Of a stretch of DNA of 64,000 nucleotides, positions 1 to 8,392 are shown in pieces (position 1 is the stretch's first letter; every line of letters starts with the position of its first letter). The position numbers were made by a program, and so were the translations under genes. The notes under the pieces were generated by a model, which saw only the letters and a list, made by a program, of their open reading frames with translations, had not been told where the DNA came from and did no database searches. Source of the DNA: an uncultured Pelagibacteraceae bacterium (GTDB taxonomy: Bacteria; Pseudomonadota; Alphaproteobacteria; Pelagibacterales; Pelagibacteraceae); contig CABXZD010000002.1 of NCBI GenBank assembly GCA_902516465.1, positions 124,001 to 188,000 of the forward strand, written 5' to 3'.

Positions 1-453
1 GTAAAATCTGTTTTTTTGGATAGAGTTATCATAGTAAGTAATTATGATAGGGTCGTAAGAAGTCCAACTTTTAGCATGCAATTACCAAGTGTTATTGCTC
101 TTAAAGATTATATCGTCCCACAATCTAAACCAAGTTTTACGAGGTTTAATGTTTTTCTAAGAGATAAATTTTCATGTCAATACTGTGGAAGTAGTGAAGA
201 ATTAACATTTGATCATTTGCTTCCAAGGTCAAAAGGTGGAGAAACCCACTGGAGTAACGTTGTAACAGCTTGTTCGGCATGTAATGTCAAAAAAGGGGGG
301 AAATTACTTAAGACTTCAGGAATGAAGCTTACTCAATATCCTTATCAACCATCTACTGAAGACCTTCACCGTAATGGAAAAAATTTTCCGCCAAATTATT
401 TACATAAAAGTTGGATGGATTATTTATATTGGGATGTAGAGCTTGAAGCTTAA
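1..453 (+). CDS. HNH endonuclease family protein (5'-partial)
   Basis: The reading frame is open to the first base of the window, so the true start lies upstream; the TTG at position 16 is only the first possible start inside it. The protein has an HNH fold core: a zinc-knuckle pair CQYCG and CSACN bracketing FDHLLPRSKGG, with the His of DH and the downstream Asn as expected metal and catalytic residues. This family nicks or cuts DNA, but many short free-standing bacterial members have no assigned role. It converges on the COQ7 gene with a 2-base gap. No restriction partner or mobile element is visible beside it, so it looks like a resident chromosomal gene. The family is well supported; the biological function is unknown. 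Confidence 0.85.
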   Translation, partial: VKSVFLDRVIIVSNYDRVVRSPTFSMQLPSVIALKDYIVPQSKPSFTRFNVFLRDKFSCQYCGSSEELTFDHLLPRSKGGETHWSNVVTACSACNVKKGGKLLKTSGMKLTQYPYQPSTEDLHRNGKNFPPNYLHKSWMDYLYWDVELEA

Positions 454-455
454 GA

Positions 456-986
456 TTAAATTTTTTCAGAGATATTAATTGCTAATTTAGATCCAGTTTT
501 GATAATTTTATCCATTATAGCATACAAGCCTTTCTTTGATGCGCCCTCCTCATAAGCAATTTCTTTATGATCTAATTCGTCTTGTCTGAATTTTGTTATT
601 TTCTTTTTTAATTCTTTTTCATCAGGACCTAGCTGATTAATTTGATCTAAATAATGTTTATCAATAACTTCTTCAACAGATGCCGTACAAAGCATTGCAG
701 CTTTTTTACCTAATAATGTTGAGCCAAAACCTAAACTAACTCCTAATAAATCCCATAATGGTAAAAATTTTGTTGGTTCAATATTTCTTTTTTTTATTTC
801 TTTTTCAAAAAATTGACAATGTTCCATTTCATGTTCCTTCATATCTTCAATTGTTTTTTTTAAATTGTCATTTTTTACGATGGTGTTCAAAGCTAATAAT
901 TGACCTTCATAAATTTTTACAGCGCCTCTTTCGCCGGCATGGTCAACTCTAATAAATTCTTGCACTTTTTTATCAGTCTTTTTCAT
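456..986 (-). CDS. coq7: Demethoxyubiquinone hydroxylase, COQ7 family
   Basis: Diiron hydroxylase of ubiquinone synthesis that converts 2-polyprenyl-3-methyl-6-methoxy-1,4-benzoquinol to the 5-hydroxy product at the membrane. The 176-residue protein matches the short bacterial COQ7 form and carries the carboxylate/His iron ligands in order: VDHAGERGAVKIYEGQ near residue 14, EHEMEHCQFF in the second helix, SVEEVIDKHY mid-protein, and DELDHKEIAYEEGA near the C-terminus. It is the last gene of a DedA-DsbB-COQ7 run, and its start overlaps the dsbB stop by 14 bases, suggesting translational coupling. Pairing with dsbB makes sense because DsbB passes its electrons to ubiquinone. The assignment is firm. 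Confidence 0.93.
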   Translation of the reverse strand: MKKTDKKVQEFIRVDHAGERGAVKIYEGQLLALNTIVKNDNLKKTIEDMKEHEMEHCQFFEKEIKKRNIEPTKFLPLWDLLGVSLGFGSTLLGKKAAMLCTASVEEVIDKHYLDQINQLGPDEKELKKKITKFRQDELDHKEIAYEEGASKKGLYAIMDKIIKTGSKLAINISEKI

Positions 987-1455
987 ATTTAGTATAAATT
1001 TTTAAAAGTGTTATAACTAACAATAAACTAATTACAATATTAATACTTGTAAGTGATAATCCAAAAATCCTAAATGTCACATCTTTACAGCTTATTGTTT
1101 TCTCACTTAATTGCTTAAGCAAATCTTCTTTGGTAAAACTTTCAGTTAAATTTTTTACCCCACAAATTGATGATTCTTGAAAAAAACCCTGCTCAATCCC
1201 ATAATGATAAAATGAAATCGCAAAAGAAAATATAAAAGTAAGAACTAATAATAAAACTAAGAATTTTTGATTTTTTTTAATTAAAAAGATTAACATTATG
1301 ATAAACATACTTAATCCATATGGAATTCTCTCTATCAAACATAAGTTGCAAGGCTGGTGTCCAAGAATGTATTCTATAAAAAAAGCAGAAATTAAAGAAA
1401 CAAAGCTAAATAGAAAAATTATTTTTAAATAAAATTCAGCTTTTAAATTAAACAT
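973..1455 (-). CDS. dsbB: Disulfide bond formation protein B
   Basis: Inner-membrane quinone reductase that reoxidises DsbA. Four hydrophobic helices are visible across 160 residues. The first periplasmic loop has the CxxC pair (Cys36, Cys39 in QPCNLC), followed by an Arg-containing stretch (IERIPYG) typical of the quinone site; the second loop has Cys98 and Cys123, the pair that exchanges with DsbA. All four catalytic cysteines are present. It overlaps the upstream DedA gene by 8 bases and the downstream coq7 by 14, so the three genes are probably one transcript. No dsbA is in the window. Confidence 0.92.
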   Translation of the reverse strand: MFNLKAEFYLKIIFLFSFVSLISAFFIEYILGHQPCNLCLIERIPYGLSMFIIMLIFLIKKNQKFLVLLLVLTFIFSFAISFYHYGIEQGFFQESSICGVKNLTESFTKEDLLKQLSEKTISCKDVTFRIFGLSLTSINIVISLLLVITLLKIYTKYEKD

Positions 1456-2053
1456 GAGATTTAAAAATCAGATAAATTACTGCGCTGACAATAACAATTA
1501 ATATCCCAATTACTGTAAACCATTTTGACCCATGTTTATCCATAAATTCAGTAAATAAGTCTCCAAATTTGTAAGAAAGATATGACACTAAAAAAAATCT
1601 TAATCCTCTAGATATTAAGCTTATCAAAATAAAGATTAAAAAGTTAAAACCTATGAGACCACTTGCTATAGTAAAAACTTTATAGGGAAGAGGGGTAAAA
1701 CCTGCTAAAAATAGTATTCCTAGCCAAGCATAAAAACCATCATTTCTCATCAAGTTTTGTTTTAAATTAAATAATTTATCATCATAATCATAAAAATTCA
1801 TAATGTGAGTTCCAAACTCAAAAAAGAATGCTCCAATTACATAACCAAGCACACCACCTAAAACTGAAAAAATTGTTGTTATAAGAAAAATTTTTATGAA
1901 ATCGTTTTTTTTTGAGATTACCATTGGAATAACCATAATATCTGGTGGAACAGGAAAAAATGAACTTTCAACAAATGACACAATCGCTAAGTAATATTTA
2001 GAACTTTTGTGTCCTGCTAAATCTAAACATTTTTTGTAAAGATTTTTAAACAT
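1448..2053 (-). CDS. DedA/YqaA-family inner-membrane protein
   Basis: A 201-residue multi-spanning protein of the DedA/VTT superfamily, YqaA type. Visible features are an N-terminal amphipathic part ending in SFFPVPPDIMVIP, a Gly-rich helix (GGVLGYVIGAFF), and a re-entrant Pro-containing segment GFTPLPYKVFTIASG that is the hallmark of this family. Members act as lipid-carrier flippases or scramblases, and some DedA proteins recycle undecaprenyl phosphate; the precise substrate here cannot be read from sequence. First gene of the DedA-dsbB-coq7 run; its start faces the divergent tRNA-Leu promoter region about 58 bases away. Confidence 0.85.
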   Translation of the reverse strand: MFKNLYKKCLDLAGHKSSKYYLAIVSFVESSFFPVPPDIMVIPMVISKKNDFIKIFLITTIFSVLGGVLGYVIGAFFFEFGTHIMNFYDYDDKLFNLKQNLMRNDGFYAWLGILFLAGFTPLPYKVFTIASGLIGFNFLIFILISLISRGLRFFLVSYLSYKFGDLFTEFMDKHGSKWFTVIGILIVIVSAVIYLIFKSHV

Positions 2054-2111
2054 TTTTTGGTTTTAATATAATTTTACTTCTTATACTATTTAATAAATTA
2101 TTAAACAATTG

Positions 2112-2196
2112 GGGCGAATGGCGGAACTGGTAGACGCGCACGACTCAAAATCGTGTTTCGCAAGAAGTGAGAGTTCGATTCTCTCTTCGCCCACCA
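2112..2196 (+). tRNA. tRNA-Leu (anticodon CAA)
   Basis: A complete class-II tRNA. The acceptor GGGCGAA (2112-2118) pairs with TTCGCCC (2186-2192), the discriminator is A2193 and CCA is encoded at 2194-2196. The anticodon stem CACGA/TCGTG closes the loop CTCAAAA with anticodon CAA at 2146-2148, reading UUG. A long variable arm and a canonical T-loop (TTCGATT) are present. A TATACT box at 2082-2087 is a plausible -10 element. The next start codon follows only 4 bases after CCA. Confidence 0.97.
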
Positions 2197-2200
2197 AATT

Positions 2201-3901
2201 ATGGAATTGAGTAGAATTAACAGTTTAGTAGAATTATTTTTTACAAAGCACAAAGAAATTAGTTCAGTTGCTGATAAGCCATTTTTAAAATGGTTGAAAG
2301 ATAATGAAGAAGATTTTATTACTTGGAAACAAGTTAAGTCAAATATTCAAATTTTATCTGGATACTTAAGGGAAAATTTATCTAAAGGAGATAGGTGCGT
2401 TCTATTATCTGAAAATCGACCTGAATGGCTTATCTCAGACATATCAATTATGAATGCGGGTGGTGTGACTGTACCATTATTTACAACTTATTCAGAAAAA
2501 GACTATGAATACATTATTAATGATTGTAAGCCAAAAATTTGTATTGTCTCAAATGAAATTCAATTAAAAAAAATTGAAAAATTTATCTCTAATAAGATAA
2601 AAGTTTTATCTATTGAAACCATAAATGATAAAGTTGAAAGCATTGAAAATATATTAAATGTTTCTTCAAAAATAAAGAAATCAGATCCTCAGAAAAGTTT
2701 TAACCAAAATCTTGAAAGGAAAGATCTTGCTTGTATAATTTATACCTCTGGAACAACTGGTAATCCTAAAGGAGTAATGCTTAGTCATGGAGGTATTTTA
2801 TCAAATTGTGAGGGAGCTCAAGAGATATTAACTGAATTGGTAAAAGATGGTGAGCCTACTTTTTTAACTTGGTTACCATTATCCCATTCCTATGAGCACG
2901 CAGTTCAATTTGTTCAAATTTCACTAGGAGCAAAAATTTATTATGCTGAAAGTTTAGAGAAATTATTATCTAATATGTCCATCGCAAAACCCACAATCAT
3001 GACTGCTGTGCCTAGATTTTATCAAAATTTGTATAGTAAAATTTCCATGAATTTTTCAAAACAAAAAGGTTTTAAGAAAAAACTAATATCATTTACTATT
3101 TCACTTGGAATTAAAAAATTAAATAATGAGAGGTTAACTTTGAAGGAAAAATCAATTAATTTTTTTTGTGAAAAATTAGTAAGAAGAAAAATTAAAAATC
3201 AGTTTGGTGGAAAACTAAAAGCTTTTGTTTCAGGAGGTGGTGCCTTAGACCAAAAAATTGGGGAATTTTTGAACTCAATAGGACTGCCAACTCTTCAAGG
3301 TTATGGTCTTACAGAGGCCTCCCCTGTTGTAAGTTGTAATATTCCTGGAAAAATCAAGATTGATACTGTAGGGCCTCCTTTTAAAACAAATCAAGTAAGT
3401 ATTGCTGAGGACGGTGAAATTTTAGTCAAAGGTGAAAATGTCATGCTTGGTTATTGGAATATGAAGAAAGAGACAGATGATGTCATAAGAAATGGCTGGT
3501 TACATACTGGTGACATAGGAGAGATAACAGAGGATGGAAATTTAAAAATTACTGATAGAAAAAAAGAAATCATAGTTAATCTCGGTGGAGACAATATTTC
3601 ACCTTCAAAAATTGAAAGTTTATTATGTTTAAATGAAAAAATTACACAAAGTTTTGTTTATGGAGATAAAAAAACTTATCTAGTTGCATTAATTGTTTCT
3701 GATACTATTGAAAATAAAAAAGAAATTGAACTTTATTTAGAAAATTTAAATAAAAGTTTATCTTTAGTTGAAAAAGTAAAAAAAATTAAATTAATCACGG
3801 AAGAATTTACAATTAACAATGGAATGTTAACACCAACATTAAAACAAAAAAGAAAAAATATTTTGCAAAAATATAAAGAAGATTTAGAAAAACTTTATTA
3901 A
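2201..3901 (+). CDS. Long-chain acyl-CoA synthetase (AMP-forming)
   Basis: A 566-residue member of the adenylate-forming superfamily that activates fatty acids with ATP and CoA. The P-loop-like A3 motif IIYTSGTTGNPKGVMLSH lies near residue 180, the A5 motif GYGLTEASP near residue 368, the A7 region LHTGDIGE near residue 426, and A8 as DRKKEIIVNLGGDNISP near residue 447. Length and the C-terminal LTPTLKQKR segment with its Lys fit FACL/FadD-type enzymes. The ATG is 4 bases downstream of the tRNA-Leu CCA end, with no room for a Shine-Dalgarno sequence on a processed transcript. The substrate chain length is not inferable. Confidence 0.92.
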   Translation: MELSRINSLVELFFTKHKEISSVADKPFLKWLKDNEEDFITWKQVKSNIQILSGYLRENLSKGDRCVLLSENRPEWLISDISIMNAGGVTVPLFTTYSEKDYEYIINDCKPKICIVSNEIQLKKIEKFISNKIKVLSIETINDKVESIENILNVSSKIKKSDPQKSFNQNLERKDLACIIYTSGTTGNPKGVMLSHGGILSNCEGAQEILTELVKDGEPTFLTWLPLSHSYEHAVQFVQISLGAKIYYAESLEKLLSNMSIAKPTIMTAVPRFYQNLYSKISMNFSKQKGFKKKLISFTISLGIKKLNNERLTLKEKSINFFCEKLVRRKIKNQFGGKLKAFVSGGGALDQKIGEFLNSIGLPTLQGYGLTEASPVVSCNIPGKIKIDTVGPPFKTNQVSIAEDGEILVKGENVMLGYWNMKKETDDVIRNGWLHTGDIGEITEDGNLKITDRKKEIIVNLGGDNISPSKIESLLCLNEKITQSFVYGDKKTYLVALIVSDTIENKKEIELYLENLNKSLSLVEKVKKIKLITEEFTINNGMLTPTLKQKRKNILQKYKEDLEKLY

Positions 3902-4019
3902 TTTACTTTAAATATTTGATTATAAAGCGCATAAACATTAACTTTTTTACACTTTTAAAAATATAAAAATATTATTTTAATAAAATTTATTTTCAAAATT
4001 TTTAATTTTAATTAAAGAA

Positions 4020-4048
4020 TTGACATAAGGTACATAAAAAAATAAAAA
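4020..4048 (+). promoter_or_regulatory. Sigma-70-type promoter of the polybasic mini-gene
   Basis: A perfect TTGACA -35 box (4020-4025) is followed after 17 bases by TAAAAA (4043-4048) as a -10 box in AT-rich DNA. A start of transcription near 4055 would put the 4060-4076 hairpin at the very 5' end of the mRNA. This is among the clearest -35 matches in the window. Inferred from consensus only. Confidence 0.5.
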
Positions 4049-4059
4049 TAGGTTAACAG

Positions 4060-4076
4060 CGAATCATTTTGATTCG
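4060..4076 (+). promoter_or_regulatory. 5' hairpin upstream of the polybasic mini-gene
   Basis: A perfect inverted repeat, CGAATCA-TTT-TGATTCG: 7 base pairs around a 3-base loop, 23 bases before the ATG at 4100. At the predicted 5' end of the transcript it could protect the mRNA from decay. As DNA it could instead be an operator for a dimeric regulator. It leaves the ribosome binding site (AAAGGGAG) single-stranded. Confidence 0.5.
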
Positions 4077-4099
4077 TTTAACTAAAAAGGGAGCTAAAG

Positions 4100-4177
4100 A
4101 TGCCTAAGAGAAGAAAAAAAGCAAAGAAGGCTAAGAAAAAAGCTAAGAAAAAAGCTAAGAAAAGAAGAAGAAGATAA
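4100..4177 (+). CDS. 25-residue Lys/Arg/Ala polybasic peptide
   Basis: Too short for ordinary gene callers, but it has everything a gene needs: a purine-rich ribosome binding site (AAAGGGAG) shortly before ATG 4100, an uninterrupted 25-codon frame, TAA at 4175 and a strong terminator just after. It begins MPKRRKKAKKAKKKAKKK and ends in four Arg. By composition it is 13 Lys, 6 Arg, 4 Ala, 1 Met and 1 Pro, so 19 of 25 residues are basic, arranged as repeated KKAK blocks like the tails of histone H1 or bacterial H1-like proteins. A nucleic-acid-binding role is inference from charge alone. It is convergent with carD, whose product also has a Lys-rich extension. I cannot name a family. Confidence 0.65.
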   Translation: MPKRRKKAKKAKKKAKKKAKKRRRR

Positions 4178-4199
4178 TAGCTTAGTATTCTTTATTAAA

Positions 4200-4242
4200 A
4201 ACGCTTCTCATAACGATTTACGTGTGAGAGGCGTTTTTTTTT
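4200..4242 (+). terminator. Rho-independent terminator of the polybasic mini-gene
   Basis: An 11-12 bp stem: AACGCTTCTCA on the 5' side pairs with TGAGAGGCGTT on the 3' side, followed by an uninterrupted T-run to 4242. It lies 23 bases after the mini-gene stop and 6 bases before the convergent carD stop. The A-run on the 5' flank could make it weakly bidirectional. It is the clearest intrinsic terminator in the window. Confidence 0.9.
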
Positions 4243-4247
4243 AATCT

Positions 4248-5135
4248 TTATAATGACTCCTCATTATCTGGAATTGTTTCATCCTCAGAAATTTCAGATG
4301 AAGGAGTGCTCGAAGGGCTCTTTTCTGTTGTTGTTGGTTGTTTACTAGGGACTATTAAATTTCTTTTTAAAGCTTTATCTAATTTTTTTTGAGTATCTTC
4401 TAAGGAAAGATTTAATACAATTTGAAATTCTGATTGAATTCTTTCGTAAGCTTTTTCAAAAAGTTGTCTTTCGCTATAAGATTGATCAACCATAAGGTCA
4501 TCACCTTTATTTAAATCTCTTACTACTTCAGCTAATTCATATATTTTACCTGATGATATTTTTGCCTCATATTCTTGAGCTCTTCTACTCCACATAGATC
4601 TTTTAATTTTAGGTTTACTTTTTAAAATTGATATACATTTATTAATTTGATTAATTGAAGCTAATGGACGAAGGTGCGATTGTTTATTTACTGGGACCAT
4701 ACCGTTTGCTTTATCTTTTTCAAACTTGATTATATAAGTTTCTACATCTATCCCTCCAATGCTTATTTTTTTAAATTCTGTGATTTGTCCCACACCGTGT
4801 TTTGGATAATTAATGTAATCTTTAATTTTATATTCTCTTTTTTCAGTATCTTGTTTTTTAACTTTTTTTATCTCTGGTTTGGCCTCATTACCTTTAGGTA
4901 TTCTTAAGTTCTCTTGAGATTTTGACTCTGCTTTATTTACTTTTGATTTAGATATCTTTAATAAAACTTTTGAAACATTTTTTTTTGATTTAGTTGTCTT
5001 TTTTGTAATTTTTATTGTCTTATTATTTTTTAAAAGATTTTTTTTTTTTGATTTTTTTTTGGGGACTTTCTTCTTTTTAAAGGTTTTCTTTAAAATATTT
5101 CTCAAATTTATTTTGCTCATCTTTATATTTTTCAT
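4248..5135 (-). CDS. carD: CarD-family RNA polymerase-binding regulator with Lys-rich N-terminal extension
   Basis: The CarD/CdnL family binds the RNA polymerase beta subunit and stabilises open promoter complexes, particularly at rRNA promoters. The recognisable domain runs from about residue 102 ([17 protein letters not shown], the Tudor-like RNAP-binding part) to about 265, including the helical DNA-contacting region with [11 protein letters not shown]. The first 100 residues are an unusual low-complexity extension: 28 of the first 70 are Lys. The C-terminus is a Ser/Thr/Glu-rich tail. The chosen start overlaps fdxA by 59 bases; Met6 (start at 5120) is an alternative, and no later Met precedes the domain, so the extension is probably real. 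It is last in a helicase-TerB-fdxA-carD run. Confidence 0.85.
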   Translation of the reverse strand: MKNIKMSKINLRNILKKTFKKKKVPKKKSKKKNLLKNNKTIKITKKTTKSKKNVSKVLLKISKSKVNKAESKSQENLRIPKGNEAKPEIKKVKKQDTEKREYKIKDYINYPKHGVGQITEFKKISIGGIDVETYIIKFEKDKANGMVPVNKQSHLRPLASINQINKCISILKSKPKIKRSMWSRRAQEYEAKISSGKIYELAEVVRDLNKGDDLMVDQSYSERQLFEKAYERIQSEFQIVLNLSLEDTQKKLDKALKRNLIVPSKQPTTTEKSPSSTPSSEISEDETIPDNEESL

Positions 5136-5403
5136 GATCCGTTGGTGGATCTTTCTTTTGATTTATGTTCGGCCAGATTTCAGAATAAGTTTTATTGATT
5201 TCTAACCAAGCCTCACTTTCAAGTTCTGTATCAGCGGTTATAGCATCGACAGGACACTCTGGTTCACAAACGCCACAATCTATACACTCATCAGGTTTAA
5301 TTACAAGCATATTTTTTCCCTCATAAAAACAATCTACTGGGCAGACTTCAACACAATCCATTAATTTACATTTGATACATTTTTCATTAACTATATAGGT
5401 CAT
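5077..5403 (-). CDS. fdxA: FdxA-type ferredoxin (7Fe-8S class)
   Basis: Small soluble electron carrier, 108 residues. The N-terminal cluster motif is [18 protein letters not shown], and the second is [12 protein letters not shown]. The spacing of the first set, with an extra insertion before its third Cys, is that of FdxA ferredoxins carrying one 3Fe-4S and one 4Fe-4S cluster. The C-terminal 40 residues form the usual FdxA tail ([17 protein letters not shown]). It overlaps the TerB-like stop by one base and carD by 59 bases. The ferredoxin-carD neighbourhood is common in Alphaproteobacteria. The redox partner is unknown. Confidence 0.93.
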   Translation of the reverse strand: MTYIVNEKCIKCKLMDCVEVCPVDCFYEGKNMLVIKPDECIDCGVCEPECPVDAITADTELESEAWLEINKTYSEIWPNINQKKDPPTDHEKYKDEQNKFEKYFKENL

Positions 5404-5813
5404 TATGATTTTTGTTTTTTAATTTTTTCTTTGATATCTCCCATAGTTTTATTGTCAATATACAATAATCCTGCAAGTCTCCGCATTAAACTAGTTTCAT
5501 ACATATCTGCTTCTTGATTGGAGTAAATTATTTTCCAGAGTGTTTCTATAATTATAATTTTATTCTTTTCATCCATGTTTTTTACTTCTTTTGTAAACTC
5601 CAATATTTGATTTGTGTCACTTTCAATTATTTTTCCTTCTCTTATAATACTTTCTAAATGTAGACTATCAGCGCCTAATTCTAAAATAGACTGCTTGATT
5701 ATCTCTTCCTCTTCTTTGGAATAATTTTCGTCTATACGAGCTGCGTGAATAAGTAACGCAGCAACCTTAGCTAAATCATTAGTTTTATTTTCTTTTTCTT
5801 TTTTGAAAAACAT
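5403..5813 (-). CDS. TerB-like domain protein
   Basis: A 136-residue all-helical protein resembling the TerB/tellurite-resistance B fold: an acidic, Asp/Glu-containing helix early on ([20 protein letters not shown]) and a paired C-terminal copy ([23 protein letters not shown]), the arrangement used for metal binding in TerB-type domains. Despite the family name, nothing here indicates tellurite resistance, since no terZCD genes are present. It sits 4 bases after the helicase and overlaps fdxA by one base, so it is co-transcribed with RNA-metabolism and redox genes. The role is unassigned. Confidence 0.72.
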   Translation of the reverse strand: MFFKKEKENKTNDLAKVAALLIHAARIDENYSKEEEEIIKQSILELGADSLHLESIIREGKIIESDTNQILEFTKEVKNMDEKNKIIIIETLWKIIYSNQEADMYETSLMRRLAGLLYIDNKTMGDIKEKIKKQKS

Positions 5814-5817
5814 AATC

Positions 5818-8286
5818 TTAGTTAAAATTTAAATTTTTTAAAATACCAAAAGGACTTTCTTTTAAATTCTTTTTGTTTAATTTCTTAAAATTCTTTTTGG
5901 GAGCGTACTTAAAAAATACATCTTTATCTTTTTCAGTCACTCTGTAGTCCATATTCTTCAAAAGTTTTTTGAAATTGTCTTTGCTACAACCTAATAGATT
6001 TAGCATTTCAGGAATCATCTTAATTTCTTTATTTGAATTAGAATTGATGATTTGCATAAAGAGCCTTTCAAGAATATCAATTCTCACATAAAAGTTTTCG
6101 AATTTTTCAAAACCACAAAGCAACATAAAATTTCTATTTTTAAAATTATTATTATTCAAAAAGTTTAAACCAAAAGTTGGCGGTTTTAAGTCTAAATATT
6201 TTTGATGGTAATTTTTCCATAGCAAAGTTCTTAAAGAAACAGCCTCTGGTTTAATTAATCTGTATAAAAAAACATGATATCTTCCAAATTTTACTCCAAG
6301 TTCTCTTAAAATTTTTCTTTCGTTTTTGCCTAACTTGTAAAGATATTCAGAAACTTGTTCTCTTTTGAGAACACCATTATTTTCATAAAGTTGATATGCC
6401 AAGGCTTTAATTGATGAGTTTTTTTCTTTGATATCTTTTAAATCAATTAGACTTTTGAGAGTTGTGTTAATTTTATTTTTCAACCATTTTTTTAAAAAAT
6501 TCATTAATTTTTGTTTTTGATGATTGTCTAAAATATCATCAACAACTAACTCAATGTTTGGATTTAAATAGTCAATACCCGGTATTAATCTTCCAATTGA
6601 TGCTTCATTCCAATAAATTTTAAAATCTTCATTTAATTCTATCAATGCAGTTTCAATGATTGTTTCAATTCTTTTTTCAAGCTCAGGACCAACAGTTTGT
6701 CTTGCAGTTTTTTTAAGAGATTTAATATCTGTTTCTAATGCCCCCTTTTTTAAATCTAATTCTAACTTAAGACCATTTATTCTCCCAATAAATTGCTCAT
6801 TAATTATAACATCATTATTTTTTAATATCTTAGTATCAAATTTCATGTCTTGTTTTAATCCTCTTGCAAGAACGCTAGCTCTTTTATCAATAAATGTCTT
6901 TGTAAGTTCTTCATGGAGCCTGTCTGAAAGTTTATCTTCTAATAACTTTGTTTTTTCTATCCAGTATTTTTGATTTTCTACCCAATTATTTTTATTTGAA
7001 ACATAAGACCATGTTCTAACATTTGCAATTCTATTTGACAAAGAATCTACGTTTCCTTCTAATTTGTCCAGTTTCATTAGCTGAAGACGCATAAAATCAT
7101 TAGAAATTTTAGCTTTTTTACTATTTAAATATTTAAAAACGTTTGCAATTACTTCATAGTGATTACCATAAGTTTTTTTAACAAAATCTGGTATTTGACA
7201 ACAATCCCACAAAAGACCAAGTTTTTTGCTATCGAATTTGATATTATCAAAGTTTTTGTCTTTTAAAAAAAATTTCAGCGCTTTTTCGTCTTCACATTCA
7301 TTAATTTTTCTTAGCCATTTTTTTTTAGGTTTTTCATCTAAAGACTTTATAAGTGTAGAAGAATTATTAAAATTCAATTCTGAGTTTCTCCAGAAGAGAA
7401 ATTGAATTTCTTCAAAAGTATGATTTTCTAAGAGATCTATTTCCTCAGAATTGATTTCTTTACATTCACCTGTAATTCCAAAACTTCCATCATTTAAATA
7501 TCTTCCTGCTCTACCAGCTATTTGTCCAATTTCAGATAAATTTAGTTTTCTTAATTTTTTACCGTCAAATTTCTTTAAGTTAGAAAAAAAAACATTATCT
7601 AGATCCATATTTATTCCCATACCTATAGCGTCTGTTGCAACTAAAAAATCTACAGCACCTGATTGATAGAGCTCTACTTGTGCGTTTCTAGTTTTTGGAC
7701 TCAGTGATCCCATTACAATTGCTGCACCACCTTTTTGTCTTCTAATCAACTCAGCTATTGCATAAACTTCTTCTGTTGAGAAAGCTATAATGGCAGTTTT
7801 TCTGTTTATTCGAGATATTTTTTTATGTCCTGCATAAGAAAGTTTAGAAAGTCTATTTCTATAAATAAATTCTATGTCATCGTCTAAATATGAAATAATA
7901 TTTTTGATAGTACTCGACCCCATTAACATTGTTAACTTATTTCCTCTCATATTTAATAGTCTATCTGTAAAAATATGTCCTCGTTCGTGGTCACAACACA
8001 TTTGAATTTCATCGACACCTACAAAATCTAGATGCTTATCAATAGGCATGGACTCAACAGTACATAAAAAATATTTTGAATTATTTGGTATAATTTTCTC
8101 TTCCCCAGTTATTAGAGCAACTTTATCTATACTAGTCTTTTGAATGACTTTGTCATAGACCTCTCGGGCCAATAATCTAAGTGGAAAACCAATCATTCCA
8201 GTTTCAAAAGACAACATGGTTTCTATCGCTAAGTGAGTTTTTCCAGTATTTGTGGGACCAATAACCGCTGTAATTTTATTTTTCAT
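5818..8286 (-). CDS. SUV3-like superfamily-2 RNA helicase
   Basis: An 822-residue protein related to the mitochondrial degradosome helicase SUV3. Motif I is GPTNTGKTH at residues 10-18, motif II is DEIQ near residue 92, motif III is GSSTIK near 123, and motifs V/VI are ATDAIGMGINMD and QIAGRAGR near 218 and 256. The long C-terminal half is Lys-rich and helical, as in alphaproteobacterial homologues. Such enzymes unwind RNA with ATP, and SUV3 works with an exoribonuclease. It follows the thioesterase by about 106 bases and leads directly into TerB-fdxA-carD. Helicase activity is well supported; its target is not known. Confidence 0.88.
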   Translation of the reverse strand: MKNKITAVIGPTNTGKTHLAIETMLSFETGMIGFPLRLLAREVYDKVIQKTSIDKVALITGEEKIIPNNSKYFLCTVESMPIDKHLDFVGVDEIQMCCDHERGHIFTDRLLNMRGNKLTMLMGSSTIKNIISYLDDDIEFIYRNRLSKLSYAGHKKISRINRKTAIIAFSTEEVYAIAELIRRQKGGAAIVMGSLSPKTRNAQVELYQSGAVDFLVATDAIGMGINMDLDNVFFSNLKKFDGKKLRKLNLSEIGQIAGRAGRYLNDGSFGITGECKEINSEEIDLLENHTFEEIQFLFWRNSELNFNNSSTLIKSLDEKPKKKWLRKINECEDEKALKFFLKDKNFDNIKFDSKKLGLLWDCCQIPDFVKKTYGNHYEVIANVFKYLNSKKAKISNDFMRLQLMKLDKLEGNVDSLSNRIANVRTWSYVSNKNNWVENQKYWIEKTKLLEDKLSDRLHEELTKTFIDKRASVLARGLKQDMKFDTKILKNNDVIINEQFIGRINGLKLELDLKKGALETDIKSLKKTARQTVGPELEKRIETIIETALIELNEDFKIYWNEASIGRLIPGIDYLNPNIELVVDDILDNHQKQKLMNFLKKWLKNKINTTLKSLIDLKDIKEKNSSIKALAYQLYENNGVLKREQVSEYLYKLGKNERKILRELGVKFGRYHVFLYRLIKPEAVSLRTLLWKNYHQKYLDLKPPTFGLNFLNNNNFKNRNFMLLCGFEKFENFYVRIDILERLFMQIINSNSNKEIKMIPEMLNLLGCSKDNFKKLLKNMDYRVTEKDKDVFFKYAPKKNFKKLNKKNLKESPFGILKNLNFN

Positions 8287-8392
8287 CTTTCTATCTTTGG
8301 TGTACTTAAATTTCTATCTACTACATGTTGTTAGTACCAAAGAACAAAAATAGACTAAAACATGACCGAATCAGAAGTCAAAAAGTTCTCAT

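Noticed and set aside
758..952. 64-codon frame on the plus strand inside coq7
   Set aside because: Antisense shadow of a well-supported gene; Phe/Leu-rich composition comes from reading Lys codons in reverse.
6656..6973. 105-codon plus-strand frame inside the helicase gene
   Set aside because: Antisense shadow with Ser/Phe-rich sequence and no start signals; the helicase motifs on the other strand are unambiguous.
8295..8342. Inverted repeat CTTTGGT/ACCAAAG between thioesterase and helicase
   Set aside because: Only 7 bp with a 34-base loop and no T-run; too weak to call a terminator or operator.
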